From: Blastobasis lacticolella
Taxonomy: Eukaryota > Arthropoda > Insecta > Lepidoptera > Blastobasidae
DNA: 64,000 nucleotides
Direction of reading: 5' to 3'
Assembly (NCBI GenBank): GCA_905147135.1
Contig: LR990053.1
Coordinates: forward strand, 18,639,115 to 18,703,114
Shown here one piece after another: positions 27,373 through 38,819 of this stretch. A program made the position numbers and the translations under genes. How positions within the stretch are numbered: the first letter of the stretch is position 1; each line of letters starts with the position of its first letter. The notes under the pieces were generated by a model that had not been told where the DNA came from, did not search any database, and saw only the letters and a list, made by a program, of their open reading frames with translations.

Positions 27373-28234
27373 TGCAGCCGCGTCGAAATATCGAGGTACA
27401 AACAATACTATCCCTAGTAATAAACCCGATAACGCGTGCGATGAAAGTTTAGAAGAAGAATAATTATTCACTTGAACCGAATAGTGCAGATACAAAGTTA
27501 AAGTCTAAACAGATCGTGCCTGTTCTTTTAGTGTTTTTATTCTCCAAGTATTGGGGAGAGGCGTTCTTTATACGGTGCCTATGTAATAATACATCTGTTT
27601 TCTATGTAATAGTATATAACAGTAAACTAAACCAAGAAAGTCGCGTCAAAATAGTTTAGATTTCCACATCGTCCTACTCAAATAAAAGACGAATGGCCTG
27701 CCAAAATTAGATAAATTACAACGAGCCCTAGTACTCTTCGGAAGTTTTAAAAATACTGTCTCAGTTCAACGGCACCTAAAACTTTGGAAGTGTCTAATAT
27801 AAAACCGGAATAAATTATCGAAATCTAATTAACGTAACCGCACCTTCCGCCCGCGCTCCTGCCCCGCTGCAAGCGAAAAGCAAACTTATCGGGAGCGCTT
27901 AGGTTTGTAATTCGCTCGCCGGTGACTCTCCTTCAGTTTAGTCTGAAGATAAATGAATTCCTTTCGTTGGCGATCAATCGGATACGTTATCAGTACTTTG
28001 TGCTTGCGCAGCAAGGGTTGTAAGTTTATTACAATAAAAAAAGTTGTAATAATAGCTCTTATTATGGACTTTGAGCCTTTGAGAGGAGTATACTGTTAAC
28101 GGGATTAGATCGGAAGGTGGAATCACTGTACTTTAATATCACCGTTAACCTCTAAAACGTCTCACTATTGAGACAGTATTTCTTCTCATAGATCTTGCCA
28201 GAAAGGATTTAATACCATAATTACCATCATAGCG

Positions 28235-28620
28235 ATCAGTTACGGCTTATGCCAGGGTACGCTTTCCTGCGTTTTCGTCTCCACTTTGCCCGGTCTTCGG
28301 TATCCTCGCGGCCGTCGTAAGCCGTCAGCTCTCGCATCCGACTCAGCAATGTCAATCCGTCGCTTCTTGGGCCGCTCCTTCTTGCCGGGCGTCCGGTTTA
28401 GGTACCTATTACCTACGTAACTCTAAGGTTTACGCATAACGAGACAAAACTAGCGTACGCCAGCCTCCTCAATCTTAAATGCGATATCCCTCACACCTTG
28501 GATGAACTCAACTTGGTCAAGTCGCGTAACCGCATACCCACCGCAGCATTTTCAATTCGTTGACGTGGAGTTTATGGGCATCCTTTGTCAGCGCCGGCCA
28601 GGTATCGCAGCCAAATTAAT
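28235..28620 (-). pseudogene. RTE-clade LINE ORF remnant
   Basis: Minus-strand translation from about 28620 downwards gives, in changing frames, a YGCDTWPALTKDAHKLHV block followed by NELKMLRWVCGYAT, then an IEEAG block, then PGKKERPKKR, SRMRELTAYDGRED and DRAKWRRKRRKAYPG. This order (Y-G-x-x-x-W, M-K-M-L-R-W-x-x-G, G-R-P-K-K-R-W, D-R-x-x-W-R) is the C-terminal third of RTE-type LINE polyproteins. Several frame changes and stops show it is long dead. A shorter relative lies at 36228-36450. Confidence 0.7.
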
Positions 28621-30959
28621 ATAAGCCCTTTGAGCTTGATCGGAATATATTATTTATTATAAAGAGTTCAGGCTAGTAGTCCGAATATGAGAATTTTCCG
28701 AATATAAACAATCATGGAGCCCGACAATGTTGTAAACGCTTTAAACGCCCATATTCGGGAAACCTTGGTAATGTAATTGTGACATTAACCCTTAAAATAT
28801 GGACTCCAGTCGCATGGCTTAAGGCCCAAACAAGTACTGCACACACCTCCCATGATTTGGTCCGATGCTGTCTCACCAGTTTCATTAGACTATGGTGGTG
28901 GGAAATAGCCTTTAATATCTTAATTAAACCATTAACGGTAGCAGTAAATTCCCGTCCATTAATACAAGGTTGGGGCTTACGCCGCGTATCCGGCAATCTT
29001 TTTCAGTGTGACGAAACCGGTGGAATATAAAGTGGCTATTTTATTCGAACCGAATGGCTATGATGGCGGCGCAGGCGCCTACCTGCCGCTGCGTGCCACC
29101 CATCCATCAATGGCTACTTATTTAATTTGCAGCACTCGCCGAAACTTCGTTACGAGGTTATGATGGATCGCCGGCCGACCCGCGCCCGCTATGAAAATGG
29201 CACGCACTTTCGGATTAAAATATAGTACCGTTAACCTAGTCGCAGCTACAATGTTGGTATCTATTTTGAAAAATTATACGAAAGCTGTCGCATGTCAAGA
29301 ATGTTAGACAAGAGCTCAGTCTTAGACTTAGACTTAGTCAAACAGGTTTGGTAAACAACTGCAATTCTAGCTGTATGATTGAACCTAATACCTGGCCTTG
29401 TAGTGTCCGATATTGACCAAGGACAAGAGGCAGACGATCTAAGATAGATATTAAAGCCTTCAGAAACGAGGCAATACGCAGCAAAGTGTAATTGGGGTTG
29501 GGCAGCCGTCTGCTTGGAGCAGTTTTGGCCAGCTGCTTCAGGGGATGCTCCTGCTCGACTTTCAGCTGAGTTAATCTAAATATAAAATATTATAGACTCC
29601 TCGTATGCGTTATCGATCAAACTCTCTATGTGACCCTTGAGTTCATATCATTTAGCGGAAACCTAAGGCCATTTTGTGTGTAATCATAATAAAGCAGTTC
29701 ATTCAAATTCAAACACCATCTTTCATTCCGAGCCTCTAGGTTAAGCGCTACTTTACCCACTAAAATTATAAACATTACATGTTATTCTACATTTCGATCT
29801 CTGACCCACTTGCCAAGCGAACACATTTTAGAATAACTCACTTAATACGAATTTTAATTCTAAATAATGAAAATGCGCTAATTAACGTTGCCAACCGGGC
29901 TAGCAACGTGATGTGCGAACTTTATTCGCTATTCCAATAACCCAATATTCCCTATTACAATAACACTAATTAATTTGCCATACTCCCGCCCCGAAGAGGA
30001 CGAAAAATGACGAGACCGAGTTATTTGCATTTGAAATTGCATTGATTCCAAATTTGATTCCAATCAATCCGTCCAAACTTTTGCTTCATTACGTTGCCCT
30101 GGAAACTTTCCATTCGTTCATCATCCACTCTCGAATTTAAATTTTTGATTTCACCTCACTCACTTCTAAATTAATACCTAACTCCTTTATACTCGTAATG
30201 GTATGCGAAATTATATTTTGGAATGGAAAATAATTGGACGGAATTAAGTGCCTACTGCCTACTTTCGGAGAACATAAATCATTTTATGACAGTTTAAACC
30301 GCATGAGGATTTTATTATTAAAATTTCGATTACGTCGGCTTAACCGTTCTGTGTATTCGGAAAAGGTACTCCCTTAATACACTTTATAGCTAGTGTAATT
30401 GTAGGCAAGCGTGACAGTGCGCTTAGTCCTCAAAATAACAACACACCTGCGGTTTTGCCTTTCGATCACTTCAGGTCGTCAAACAAAGGGAACTTTCTTC
30501 ATAATTTCTTACATTATTAATATATAAAAAATTAATCTAAGCATAATCACATCGGCGAAAGTAAAAAGACATATGAGTTCGGTTGTCACTATGGCTGCAT
30601 AAGGAAAGTGGCCACATTCAATTTTTATTTCAAGGAAAGCGTAGAAAATAGATTTTTCTTTATAAACGTAGCAACAGCGCAAATGCAGCGCGCGCGGCGG
30701 ATTATGGAGGACTAATTAATTGTGTGTCGCGCAAACGAAGACTTGCAACTGTTGCAAATTACTCGCTCTCAAAGTGAACGCTAATTAATAATATCGACGA
30801 TAGAATAATAATAAATGCCACTACGAGATTGTTCAGCATTTCTACGGCTTCGGCTTCTCTTGGGTCTATTTTTACGAGGGGTTTGAAATTGTGATAACTT
30901 AGTTACTATTTTAGGAACTATTGTCTCGTTTATTGCTAATAATCCCGTAATTCCTCCTG
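28621..30959. other. Non-coding DNA
   Basis: No gene supported. A stretch from about 28780 to 29210 is GC-balanced with a 94-residue antisense frame that shows no motif. The region 29850-30180 is rich in AATTAA/TTAATT motifs. A short triple repeat ACTTAG occurs near 29321-29338. Confidence 0.45.
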
Positions 30960-31454
30960 CCTAATCCTTTGGACTCCGTACAGAGACGCGCCGTACGAAT
31001 TGTCGACGATCCCATACAAACAAGCAAGTTAGAACCACTGGCTAACCGAAGGGACTTTGGCTCCCTGTGTGTGTTCTATCGGCTGTACAATGGGGAGTGT
31101 TCCGAGGAACTTTTCGATCTGGTGCCCACAGCACAATTCCGCCATCGCACCACCCGCCGTGGGCTGGGTACTCATCCCCACTACGTAGACCCTCTGTTGG
31201 TCACCACGCGAAGGTTCGAAAGAACGTTACTCGCTCGTACGATTCGGATGTGGAATGAGCTCCCAGCCACAGTGTTTCCTTTGGACTATGACATGGGATC
31301 GTTCAAGAGGTATATTAGAGGTCTCTTTAGAGGCGGGCAACGCATTGGTGACTCCCCTGGTGTTGCCGATGTCCATAGGCGGCGGTGACCACTTTCCATC
31401 AGGTGGCCCGCTTGCCTGTTTGTCTGCTAAGTAACATAAAAAAAAAAAAAAAAA
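30960..31454 (+). mobile_element. CR1/Jockey-like LINE, 3' end with A tail
   Basis: An open frame to the TGA near 31388 encodes DSVQRRAVRIVDD, SLCVFYRLYNGECSEELFD, RHRTTRRGLGTHP, RMWNELPATVFP, DMGSFKR and VADVHRRR. It aligns block by block with the copy at 18038-18586. The 3' untranslated segment (ACCACTTTCCATCAGGTGGC ... GCTAAGTAACAT) is about 50 bp and ends in a run of 17 A at 31438-31454. The 5' end is cut within the RT thumb. The intact frame and long A tail suggest a younger insertion than its two relatives in this window. Confidence 0.8.
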
Positions 31455-33161
31455 TTCAATGTTAGGACTCAAGTCGAATTTTAATTAATATTTTTCGTCT
31501 TTTGACGATAGGTGTATTCTCAATTCCCCTAGAAGAGTCCTCCTAGGAGAATGCCATCGCATTCTTTATTTCAGCCGCCAAGTAACAATGCTTGCATTGT
31601 TATGTTCCGCTTTACAGGACATGATACCTAGCGCAATTAATGTACATGCTAGAGGTATTTCGTCTTAGTCCTCACAGTGAGAACGCACTGCATTTTTGTT
31701 AGCTGCAACATGCCTGAATCGACAGTTACCATCTATTGGGCTGTCTGCTCGTTTATACAGCACAAAAAATACTAAAGAGGGAATCTCCCGAGACCCCCAA
31801 TAACTCCACTATCGGCGGTAGGTACGTAGATCAATTCAAGGTCACGGCACTGTCGCCGTACTCTTGTTCTCTCTGGCTAAAACCTCAATTGATCATGCCT
31901 GACAGTTCTAATATTAAAACGAAAGAATAGGGTAGTGGCGCCATCTATGTAGGTCAATTGTCGGTTGCATTGCGTGTCGCGGCGGCGAGGGCCCGGGGTC
32001 ACGGTGCCCTGTAGAGACCATCGTGTGGTCGTACAGGGCGGGACTGAGATGCAATTTTAAGAACGTTAGGAGAGAAAAAATGTTAAGAATTTTAAGAAGA
32101 CCCCTTGGTTTTCATTTGCTTATTTCAATCATGTAGGTGTGCCTATATAAATATTTTTTTTACTTTTTATAAATTTTCGTATTTACATAAACACTCTTCC
32201 GCTTTATAATATTAGAATAAATTAAGAATTCATTTATATAATAATATATTTTTAGAAGAAGAAGATATTTTTAGTTATGGTAACTTCAACACTTCCATAA
32301 CTTTAAGGGCTTTCTTCGACGTCCCTGAAATTCCGTCTTCAGATTCTGACTTGGTGATAATAAAACCACCTCAAGCCCCTCCTGAGGTGATGATAGAGGA
32401 CAGTCCATTTGAATAACTGTCGCAGTAAAATTGTAGTTACCTCAAGTTGTGTTGGTGGCCAGAGGGGCAATAATAAGTTGTGCCCAGCCGGCGCCCGGTG
32501 CGGCCCGGTGCGGCCCGGTGCAGGCCGGCGCGGCGCTGACGAGGGTCGCCGATATTGGCCGCTATCGGCAACCCGCGGCCCGCGGATTACTCCGCCGTAG
32601 GATTATTGTAGCCACTGGACTAAGATAAATGTGCCCCTCGAATATTATTTGTAAAGGAGAATCCTTTACCGGGACCTCCATAAATCTTACGATCGTTTTT
32701 GTCTCCGCTCCTCCGTTCTTCGGTGTACATAATTAGTACCCGATGTTGGGTACTGACACCGGGTACCTCAATCTTCAGCACATTCTCGGCGCGTTTTTAT
32801 AAAGTTTTCTCTTCCCTTAAAATCTTTCACTTTAAACGTTCTTTGAGATAAAAATCTCTTTGTTCTGACACTGAGCTCGGAACAAACATAAATTGCGAAC
32901 CGACCCCTTAGGTTAATAACTGCACAAAACAGCAAAGGGAACGAATCGTACCCGAGATCGGCTGCAATCAGTTAAAAGCCGCCGGGACACAGACAGAGGC
33001 GGATCCAGAATAACGCAGCCCAGCGAAAATTTTACTTATCCACAATTAAATATTTGTTAAGAACGTATCAGAGTCATTTATTCCAATAGGACATTATCAG
33101 GATGATTTCTTTGAAACATCAGCGTCACCTTCAACATAAACAGGCTGTAACAGTGCACCGG
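31455..33161. other. Non-coding DNA
   Basis: No gene supported. A LINE-tail scrap lies at about 31650-31770 (TAGTCCTCACAGTGA ... ACCATCTATTGGGCTGTCTG). A GC-rich hairpin with GCCCTGTA and TACAGGGC arms lies at about 32014-32049. A GC-rich patch at about 32485-32600 contains GTGCGGCCCG repeats. Confidence 0.45.
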
Positions 33162-33206
33162 TGTATTGCCATAATCTCCACGCCTGGTGGGTTTGAGATC
33201 GCAGTA
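33162..33206 (-). repeat. RTE-type LINE 3' fragment, 45 bp
   Basis: TATTGCCATAATCTCCACGC followed by CTGGTGGGTTTGAGATCGCAGT is the same block found at about 34471-34517 (minus) and 39570-39622 (plus). Only this block survives here. Confidence 0.6.
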
Positions 33207-33880
33207 TTTAGAACTCTGCTGACCATTTCATGGTTTGCCGGTAACTGTACGGTCTCATTACCGCACATCGTTCCGTGTCAGCATTTATGCGATATAGGCA
33301 TTCCTCCCGTACGCTACTTCACTACATACCATCAGACAGTGTACTCACGTGTTAACGACTCAAATAAAATGGATTTACATAACATACTTACAAGTTTTAT
33401 TCATCATATCAAGATATCATCTACAACACTGTGCAGAGCTTCCAAGAGCCTAAAATACATGGGAAATAGGTGCCTAAACCTGCTCGTACCGGAAAGACGT
33501 CCCCCGGAAGGCTATACTTAACGAGCAAATGGACGTTTTCACGTCAAAAAATCACCAAACACTGGGTCTGCTACGTATACATCGCATTCTATTTTATCAG
33601 CCTTGCCCTAGATTCGGCCCTGACGTCCACGGGCCGTCGGTCGGCTCGCCGAGCTAGATGCTGCGATAGCGCGCCCGCACTCGCCTGCGCCGGCCCTGCG
33701 CGCCTAAATCGCACCATCGTATGTAACACACACCATACCTAACAGACAATTACTTTAATGCTGCCTGTTATGCACCACACACGATGAGGAGAAAATGGCA
33801 TGAGTGAATTAGAAGTGATTAAAATAATACGGTGCCCATATTAAACTTATAAAATTAACGTTTTTCATGAATCTCTGTAC
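33207..33880. other. Non-coding DNA with a GC patch
   Basis: No gene supported. A GC-rich patch at about 33620-33720 carries only short open frames without recognised motifs. Confidence 0.4.
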
Positions 33881-34000
33881 ATTTTTATTGCCTAGGGAGA
33901 CACACGATCAGGCGGTCTATCTGATGAAAAGCGACCGATGTTCCGAACATCTGTAGTCCTAAGGGGAGCGATGCGATGCCGGCTTTTGAGGAGAACCCAA
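33881..34000 (-). repeat. LINE 3' end, antisense, degenerate
   Basis: The order TTTTTATTGCCTAGGGAG ... GATCAGGCGGTCTATCTGATG ... CCGATGTTCCGAACATC ... GATGCCGGCTTTTGAGGAG resembles, in antisense, the 3' end of a LINE common in Lepidoptera whose sense strand carries a CATCAGGTGGGCC-type motif. The motif is shared with the copies at 18600 and 31400. It is about 120 bp and non-coding. Confidence 0.45.
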
Positions 34001-34407
34001 TGGTTACTGAAAGTTAACCTCCTTCAAATTATCGTAATTTTCGACTATTTGAAAAGCAAAACAAGCACGCACATCGCTGGATCAATCAATGAAACCGCTC
34101 GCGCCCGCGCCGCCCGCGCCGCCCGCGCCGCCGCCGCCGCCGCCGTCAGGCGATCGCGCATTGTTCCTTTCATTCGCGCGATGAGTGAGTGAGTTCAATA
34201 GAACGACTCGGCTCAAAGACAACTCTTTTGTCGCCGAGACGAGAACCGCGATTGGAAATGTCATTTCGTGTTCCATTCCTGAAAATGGGGTTCGGGGTTC
34301 TCGTTTTTTTTTTCTTTTTTCCTGTTCATTCAATGTGCATTTCCGCCCGTAATTGCTCTTGTCTTGCCTTTCGATATTGTAGGCACGTCTTCTCTTTTTG
34401 CTTCAGT
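34001..34407. other. Non-coding DNA with CGCC-rich patch
   Basis: A CGCCCG/CCGCCG-rich low-complexity patch lies at about 34097-34150. Its translations are Ala/Arg or Gly strings and are not evidence of a gene. Nothing else recognised. Confidence 0.5.
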
Positions 34408-34690
34408 TCATCATCACAGCCCATAACAGTCCACTGCAGGACTTAGGGCCTCTCCCACAAAAAGGGAGGTTATTGCCATAATCTCCACGCTTGGCAGGCG
34501 GGTTGGAGATCGCAGTGTTATAATATAACAATGGAAAATGCTGCTGCCCATTTTCCAGTTTATGGAGGCGTTTAGATCTTTTGCCTCGAAAACATTAGTC
34601 GCCTTGTACGACACCCACGAGTGTAAGAGGTTGATGCTATTCTACTCTGCCGGACACCACACGGCCGTGCCGGACACCACACGGCCTGCT
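34408..34690 (-). mobile_element. RTE-type LINE 3' end
   Basis: On the minus strand this copy reads from a block near 34690 through CTCCAACCCGCCTGCCAAGC and GGAGATTATGGCAATA to GTCCTGCAGTGGACTGTTAT and a GATGATG end. That ending is typical of RTE elements, which finish in short tandem repeats instead of poly(A). The same body is present in opposite orientation at 39441-39682, giving inverted copies about 5 kb apart. Near 34646-34686 an approximately 20-bp block (GCCGGACACCACACGGCC) is duplicated in tandem. Confidence 0.7.
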
Positions 34691-34761
34691 TCAGTTACTT
34701 TATTATAATTCAGATGGGCGCAGGTGAAAATTGTGTCATATTGTTTCGACACCTCCTGTCC

Positions 34762-35030
34762 GGCGCTCACAACTGGTATCGATCTGTTGAGCCAGCTTAG
34801 CGTATTGTACCGCTTATTATAATGGTGTTTGTTTCGAAAAATTATTTAACAATAGCCACGCTCAATTTCTATCATCTTCCACTCGACATCGACAGAGAGT
34901 TCATCCTCACAGCTTACAACGAAATATGGTTCCGGCGGTCTCAAAGTAACTTTCTTCCATACATCCTTAGGTTGTAAAATGAACTTCCCTGATAAGGTTT
35001 TCCCAAGTGAGTTCTTCATGAAGGATGTGC
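34762..35030 (+). pseudogene. Degenerate CR1/Jockey-like LINE 3' fragment
   Basis: Nucleotide blocks match the copy at 18210-18510 in the same order: CTCACAACTGGTATCGATC, TGAGCCAGC, TACCGCTTAT, GGTGTTTGTT, TTCTATCAT, GAGAGTTCATCCTCAC, AACTTTCTTCC, TTAGGTTGT and GGTTTTCCC. Deletions and substitutions remove any open frame. It is the oldest of the three related copies here. Confidence 0.65.
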
Positions 35031-36227
35031 AAAATACTATAAAGACGGGCGCCGCTTTTTTTGGCACCGAAATGTCAGTTCAAATACACTTCAAAATGAA
35101 GTGCCACCATTTTTCAATCTCCAGTTTCGGCCCTTGGGTCCAAGAACCAAGAATACCGGGTGAGATAAGTTAGTAGTACTGTAACTGCTTAAAGTAAGTC
35201 AATGAGATGCTCTTGGTCTTGTATTTATAAGTTGTAGTTTGGCCGTTGCTGTATGCAAATTGATATTATGCCACTTTACTTAAAATAGCTCCCCTTAGCC
35301 CCATAGTCCACCGACGCGTTCGCGTGCGCACTGCGAAAAAGATGTGTCTTGCCATAGCATGCTCAAACCATAGCGAAATTCTATAGTATAATTTCTTAGT
35401 GAAATTCTATAGCTTTTTAAAATAAATAAATAAATAAATAGTTGCATGCTTATCGGTATGTTTCGCAGTTTCGCCTCTGCGCGCGAACGCACCGGTGTTA
35501 GAGCGTTAAAGCGTTAGAGCTACGGGCGTTAGAGCACTACGTCCGACAAGTTGGCCTGACAGCCGGGCCAACAGCGCTTTTTGAATTTGGCCCGAGCCAT
35601 CGGACCGTGTAGACAAATACTGAAGAGGTAAATAATCATATATCTTACAACAACACATTTTATTTTATTTTTAAAAATCCAGTACGAGTATTTATATGTT
35701 TACTATCTAAATGTTGATTTATTTATTCATTGTTTGTTTATTAATATGCACTAAGTATTTCCTGACTCAGTGCAGAGAAAGCTACTCCTGCAACGTGATT
35801 GTCGCGAATCGTCGCGATCGCGTGCGGCGGGCGCGCGGCGCCGGCGGTGCTCGAGCCAGCAATCTCTGAAATGAAAGTGTTAAGCCCGCCAGTCAGGTAC
35901 GCAGTGCACTGGCGGTGGTGGTGCGAATGGTTAGATCAAAGATTCCGATATCAGGTATGTCTGATTTTCACACATATGTATTTACGAGTTTCTATTTCAG
36001 CAGCCAGCTGGTGTTGTTGTGTTCAAGTTGTGTTCAGGTTTTATGGAGTCGGTATGCTCGAGAATATCAACTTCATGCTTATTGTGACAACACTGGATGG
36101 TAACACTACTATTCAGTACTATTTCAGTGAAAACGAACTTATTTGTTTGTCACAAAGGTTGTATAAACCCCGCTTCACTTTGTCCACTAACAAACTTGTC
36201 TATTTCCAAAGTTAGCCACTTCCTTGC
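35031..36227. other. Non-coding DNA with a GC patch
   Basis: No gene supported. There is an (AAAT)n run at about 35420-35440 and a GC-rich patch at 35810-35860. A 138-codon frame from 35799 has no recognisable motif and mixed composition, and I do not call it a gene. Confidence 0.4.
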
Positions 36228-36450
36228 TTGAAATCATACCGCAACATTTTCATTTAATTGGCGTGGAGTTCGCGGACGTGTTTCGTCAGCGCCGGCTAGG
36301 TTTTGCAGCGATAAAACATCCCAAGCCTTATTATGCAGTTGTATGTAAGACTCCTGAGCTTCATCGGGATTTTAATGTCACAAATGTCTGCCGTAAGTTT
36401 CTGCCGTTTGGCCCAAGCTGCAGATTCGGGACTTGACACAGGGGCTGATA
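36228..36450 (-). pseudogene. RTE-clade LINE ORF remnant, second copy
   Basis: On the minus strand 36450 downwards encodes SAAWAKRQKLTADICDIKIP, then MKLRSLTYNCIIR, then a damaged PALTKHVRELHAN and MKMLR. The last blocks line up with PALTKDAHKLHV and MKMLRW in the copy at 28235-28620. The order corresponds to the RTE region leading into the Y-G-x-x-x-W box. In-frame stops mark it as dead. Confidence 0.65.
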
Positions 36451-37917
36451 CTGCCACGACCTGCCGAACGGGGAAATTTTTTTTTTCTTTTTAATTATTT
36501 GAAGGTACAAACGACAACCTTAATCTTACCTTAATATTTTTGAAGTAGAGTAACTAATATAATGTATAATGTGTTTGGAAGACATAATAAATTTTAATAA
36601 ACAATCGGCCTTTGAGTGGCGGAGCTCCGACATCAAAGTGATACCTCGCACAGGAAAGAATTTGTAAATACTTTTAGAATTAACCCCCAAATATTTTGTG
36701 TGCAAAGTGGAATCTCTTAATTCAGAAACTTATGTAATTCTTGGTATTAAATACTGGCGCGTTAATAGGCGATAAAGCAGCGGCGGCGGCGCCGGCGCGG
36801 CCGCCAGGCATTCCAACGACGGATTCTTAGATTTCATTTCAAATAAAGTCATTTACCCGCGCCCGAAATCCGGGAAAACTGTGAATAATGACCGGGTATT
36901 ATACTGTGTTTTATGCCGTCCGCCGCGGGGGGCGCGGGCGCGGGGCGCGGGCGGCGAATTTAACGAATTACCCGAGAGATCGCGCCCCGAAGGAAGAACC
37001 CGCGTGTGAAATTGGTTTGTTGGCTCGAAGAGCCGGCGGCGCGCGAAGCCCGGTTTATTATGATAATTTTGGTAGCAATACGTAGCGATATCCGCGGGCT
37101 TAGGCGCGCGCCTCCTCGCGGAGACTCCGAGCCAGTGCGGGGCGAGTCGGCCCATTGATTGACTGAGGACGTGTTGCATACGCGCGTTCATGTTTGGAAT
37201 GGCTCATCAATATTTCGGTGACGCAGCTGTCTTTCATTCTCCATTTCTCCACGCAGTAGCTCGGCATTTACACACGACGTTGCAAATATTGTTGGACAGA
37301 ATTTTGTGTAATTACTCGTAATATTAATTTATCATACCATCTCTCCTGTCGCTTCCGCTATCCCGTCTTGGCCGGGCGCCGGGCGGCCAGCAATTAACTA
37401 ATGAGATTTTTATCAACCTTCAAACCTTACGATTTAATTTATTACCGGCGCATGGGCACGGAAATATGGTCGTAATGGGCGCCGCCGCCTCGCGCCCCGC
37501 GCCCCGCCCGCCGCGCCCGCCGGACGACGTGCATATTTAATTACTAGCAAATGGAGTAATGCTTGTTGTTGGCTCAGACGGATGTGGTGTGCCGCAATGA
37601 AATGGATCCGAGGGACTGAATTTAAAAAGGTACATAATTATGATTGTAAAGTTTTGCTTTCGCAAAAAACTGCCCGGGCGATTGCCTCACTCGAGGTAAA
37701 AACTCCATCGATTACTTCACCTCAAAACTCAAATCTATAATTACATTGTTCTAAGTATTCGTGAAAACCACATCCTGAGTAAACAAGAGATATTTTCTTT
37801 TGCGATTGCTTTATTCAATCAATCAATTTAAAACAGATACAGGCAATTACAATTTGGTGTTACATTATTTTTATGTCCAGCAGTAGTGCGCCCAATCTGA
37901 GCATACTAATTATATGT
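36451..37917. other. Non-coding DNA with strong GC islands
   Basis: No gene supported. Two GC islands (about 36775-37160 and 37360-37530) contain CGCGGGGCGCGGG-type runs. The 112-codon antisense frame at 36853-37191 follows GC composition and has no recognised domain. Confidence 0.45.
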
Positions 37918-38110
37918 AGGGTAGACCGGGGACAATCGTACAATTTTTTAAACATCGGTCGATAGTGAGCAATTTACCAAAATGTAGATAACTTCGTATC
38001 TAAACTTAAAAACCCACTCTCATATGCTACATATATATATATATATTCAAAGTTAATGTATTCTTCAAAAACCTCAATTAACCACATACATGGGTCAATT
38101 GTACCAATAC

Positions 38111-38144
<34 letters not shown>

Positions 38145-38162
38145 TCAACAAGACTTATAGCT

Positions 38163-38194
38163 AAAATATTTTCCCTTCTAAGGGAAAATATTTT
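38163..38194. repeat. Perfect 15-bp inverted repeat, 2-nt loop
   Basis: AAAATATTTTCCCTT, then CT, then AAGGGAAAATATTTT: a perfect hairpin. The arm unit TTTTCCCTTA is repeated once more directly after it (38191-38200). Confidence 0.9.
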
Positions 38195-38618
38195 CCCTTA
38201 TTGGATAATAAAACTCACTTAATATTTATCATTAATCATAATTTAATAACTGTTTGCAGTATTACCCCGTTACAATCAGTATTTATAATTAGGAACCAAA
38301 ATTTCAATAAATCAGCTGACAAAAACAACACTTAAACGTAGAAAAAATAAAACATTACTTTTCGTCCCTTGGAACATAAACTAATCAACTTCTACATAAT
38401 ATAGTCATCTCTTTGGCTTAAACGTTTCATCTGCGTAAATAATTAGCTTAATAGTAATGATATTTATACTTATTTGTTTAAGGCAATAAATGATTCTTAT
38501 TCTTAAAATCAAGAATTGTTTATTTGTATGAGGGTAAAATTGACCCCTGGCAATGACAATTAACCCTGACATTTATGATAATTATTTAGGGTTAATTATT
38601 AACACTAAATAATTATCA

Positions 38619-38819
38619 TTAAAAAAAAATCTGTTCAGATTTGCAGTTATGGTAAATATAATCAGCTTCTTGTGGTGTACATTCTTCGTGTGCCCACATT
38701 GCGCATTGTGAGCACCGAATCCAAACCCGAATTTCCTTAGGCCGGCTGGCACTATACCGATACCATACACATAATACAATACCACTCTTCTTTTTCTTAT
38801 TCAAAGCTCCCAGGGTCAT
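38619..38819 (-). pseudogene. PHD-like zinc module of a transposase tail, decayed
   Basis: The minus-strand frame starting at ATG 38819 reads YSASRPKEIRVWIRCSQC followed by AMWAHEECTP and YIYHNC. This matches the Cys/His order of PHD-like modules at the C-terminus of insect transposases (C-x2-C, W-x-x-C, W-A-H-x-x-C, then C-x2-C). The penultimate Cys appears replaced by Tyr (TAT). The first pair is also incomplete: only the single Cys in VLCVW is seen. A second frame (38979-38797) just upstream is Lys/Glu-rich and partly overlaps, which suggests one former reading frame broken by a frameshift. Confidence 0.5.

Larger units (their letters stand above)
23284..28234. other. Non-coding DNA with GC islands and small repeats
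   Basis: No gene supported. GC-rich islands occur at 23260-23440 and 24710-24950. The short open frames at 25130-25615 and 26828-27256 have no recognisable motif and overlap antisense frames. The 26030-26240 block is rich in TTAATTA-type motifs and looks like non-coding sequence under constraint, although I cannot test that. Confidence 0.4.

Noticed and set aside
34082..34192. Ala/Arg-rich and Gly-rich frames
   Set aside because: They translate a CGCCCG/CCGCCG low-complexity run on both strands.
35799..36215. A 138-codon plus-strand frame
   Set aside because: Composition is irregular with no motif, and the frame starts in a GC island where stops are rare.
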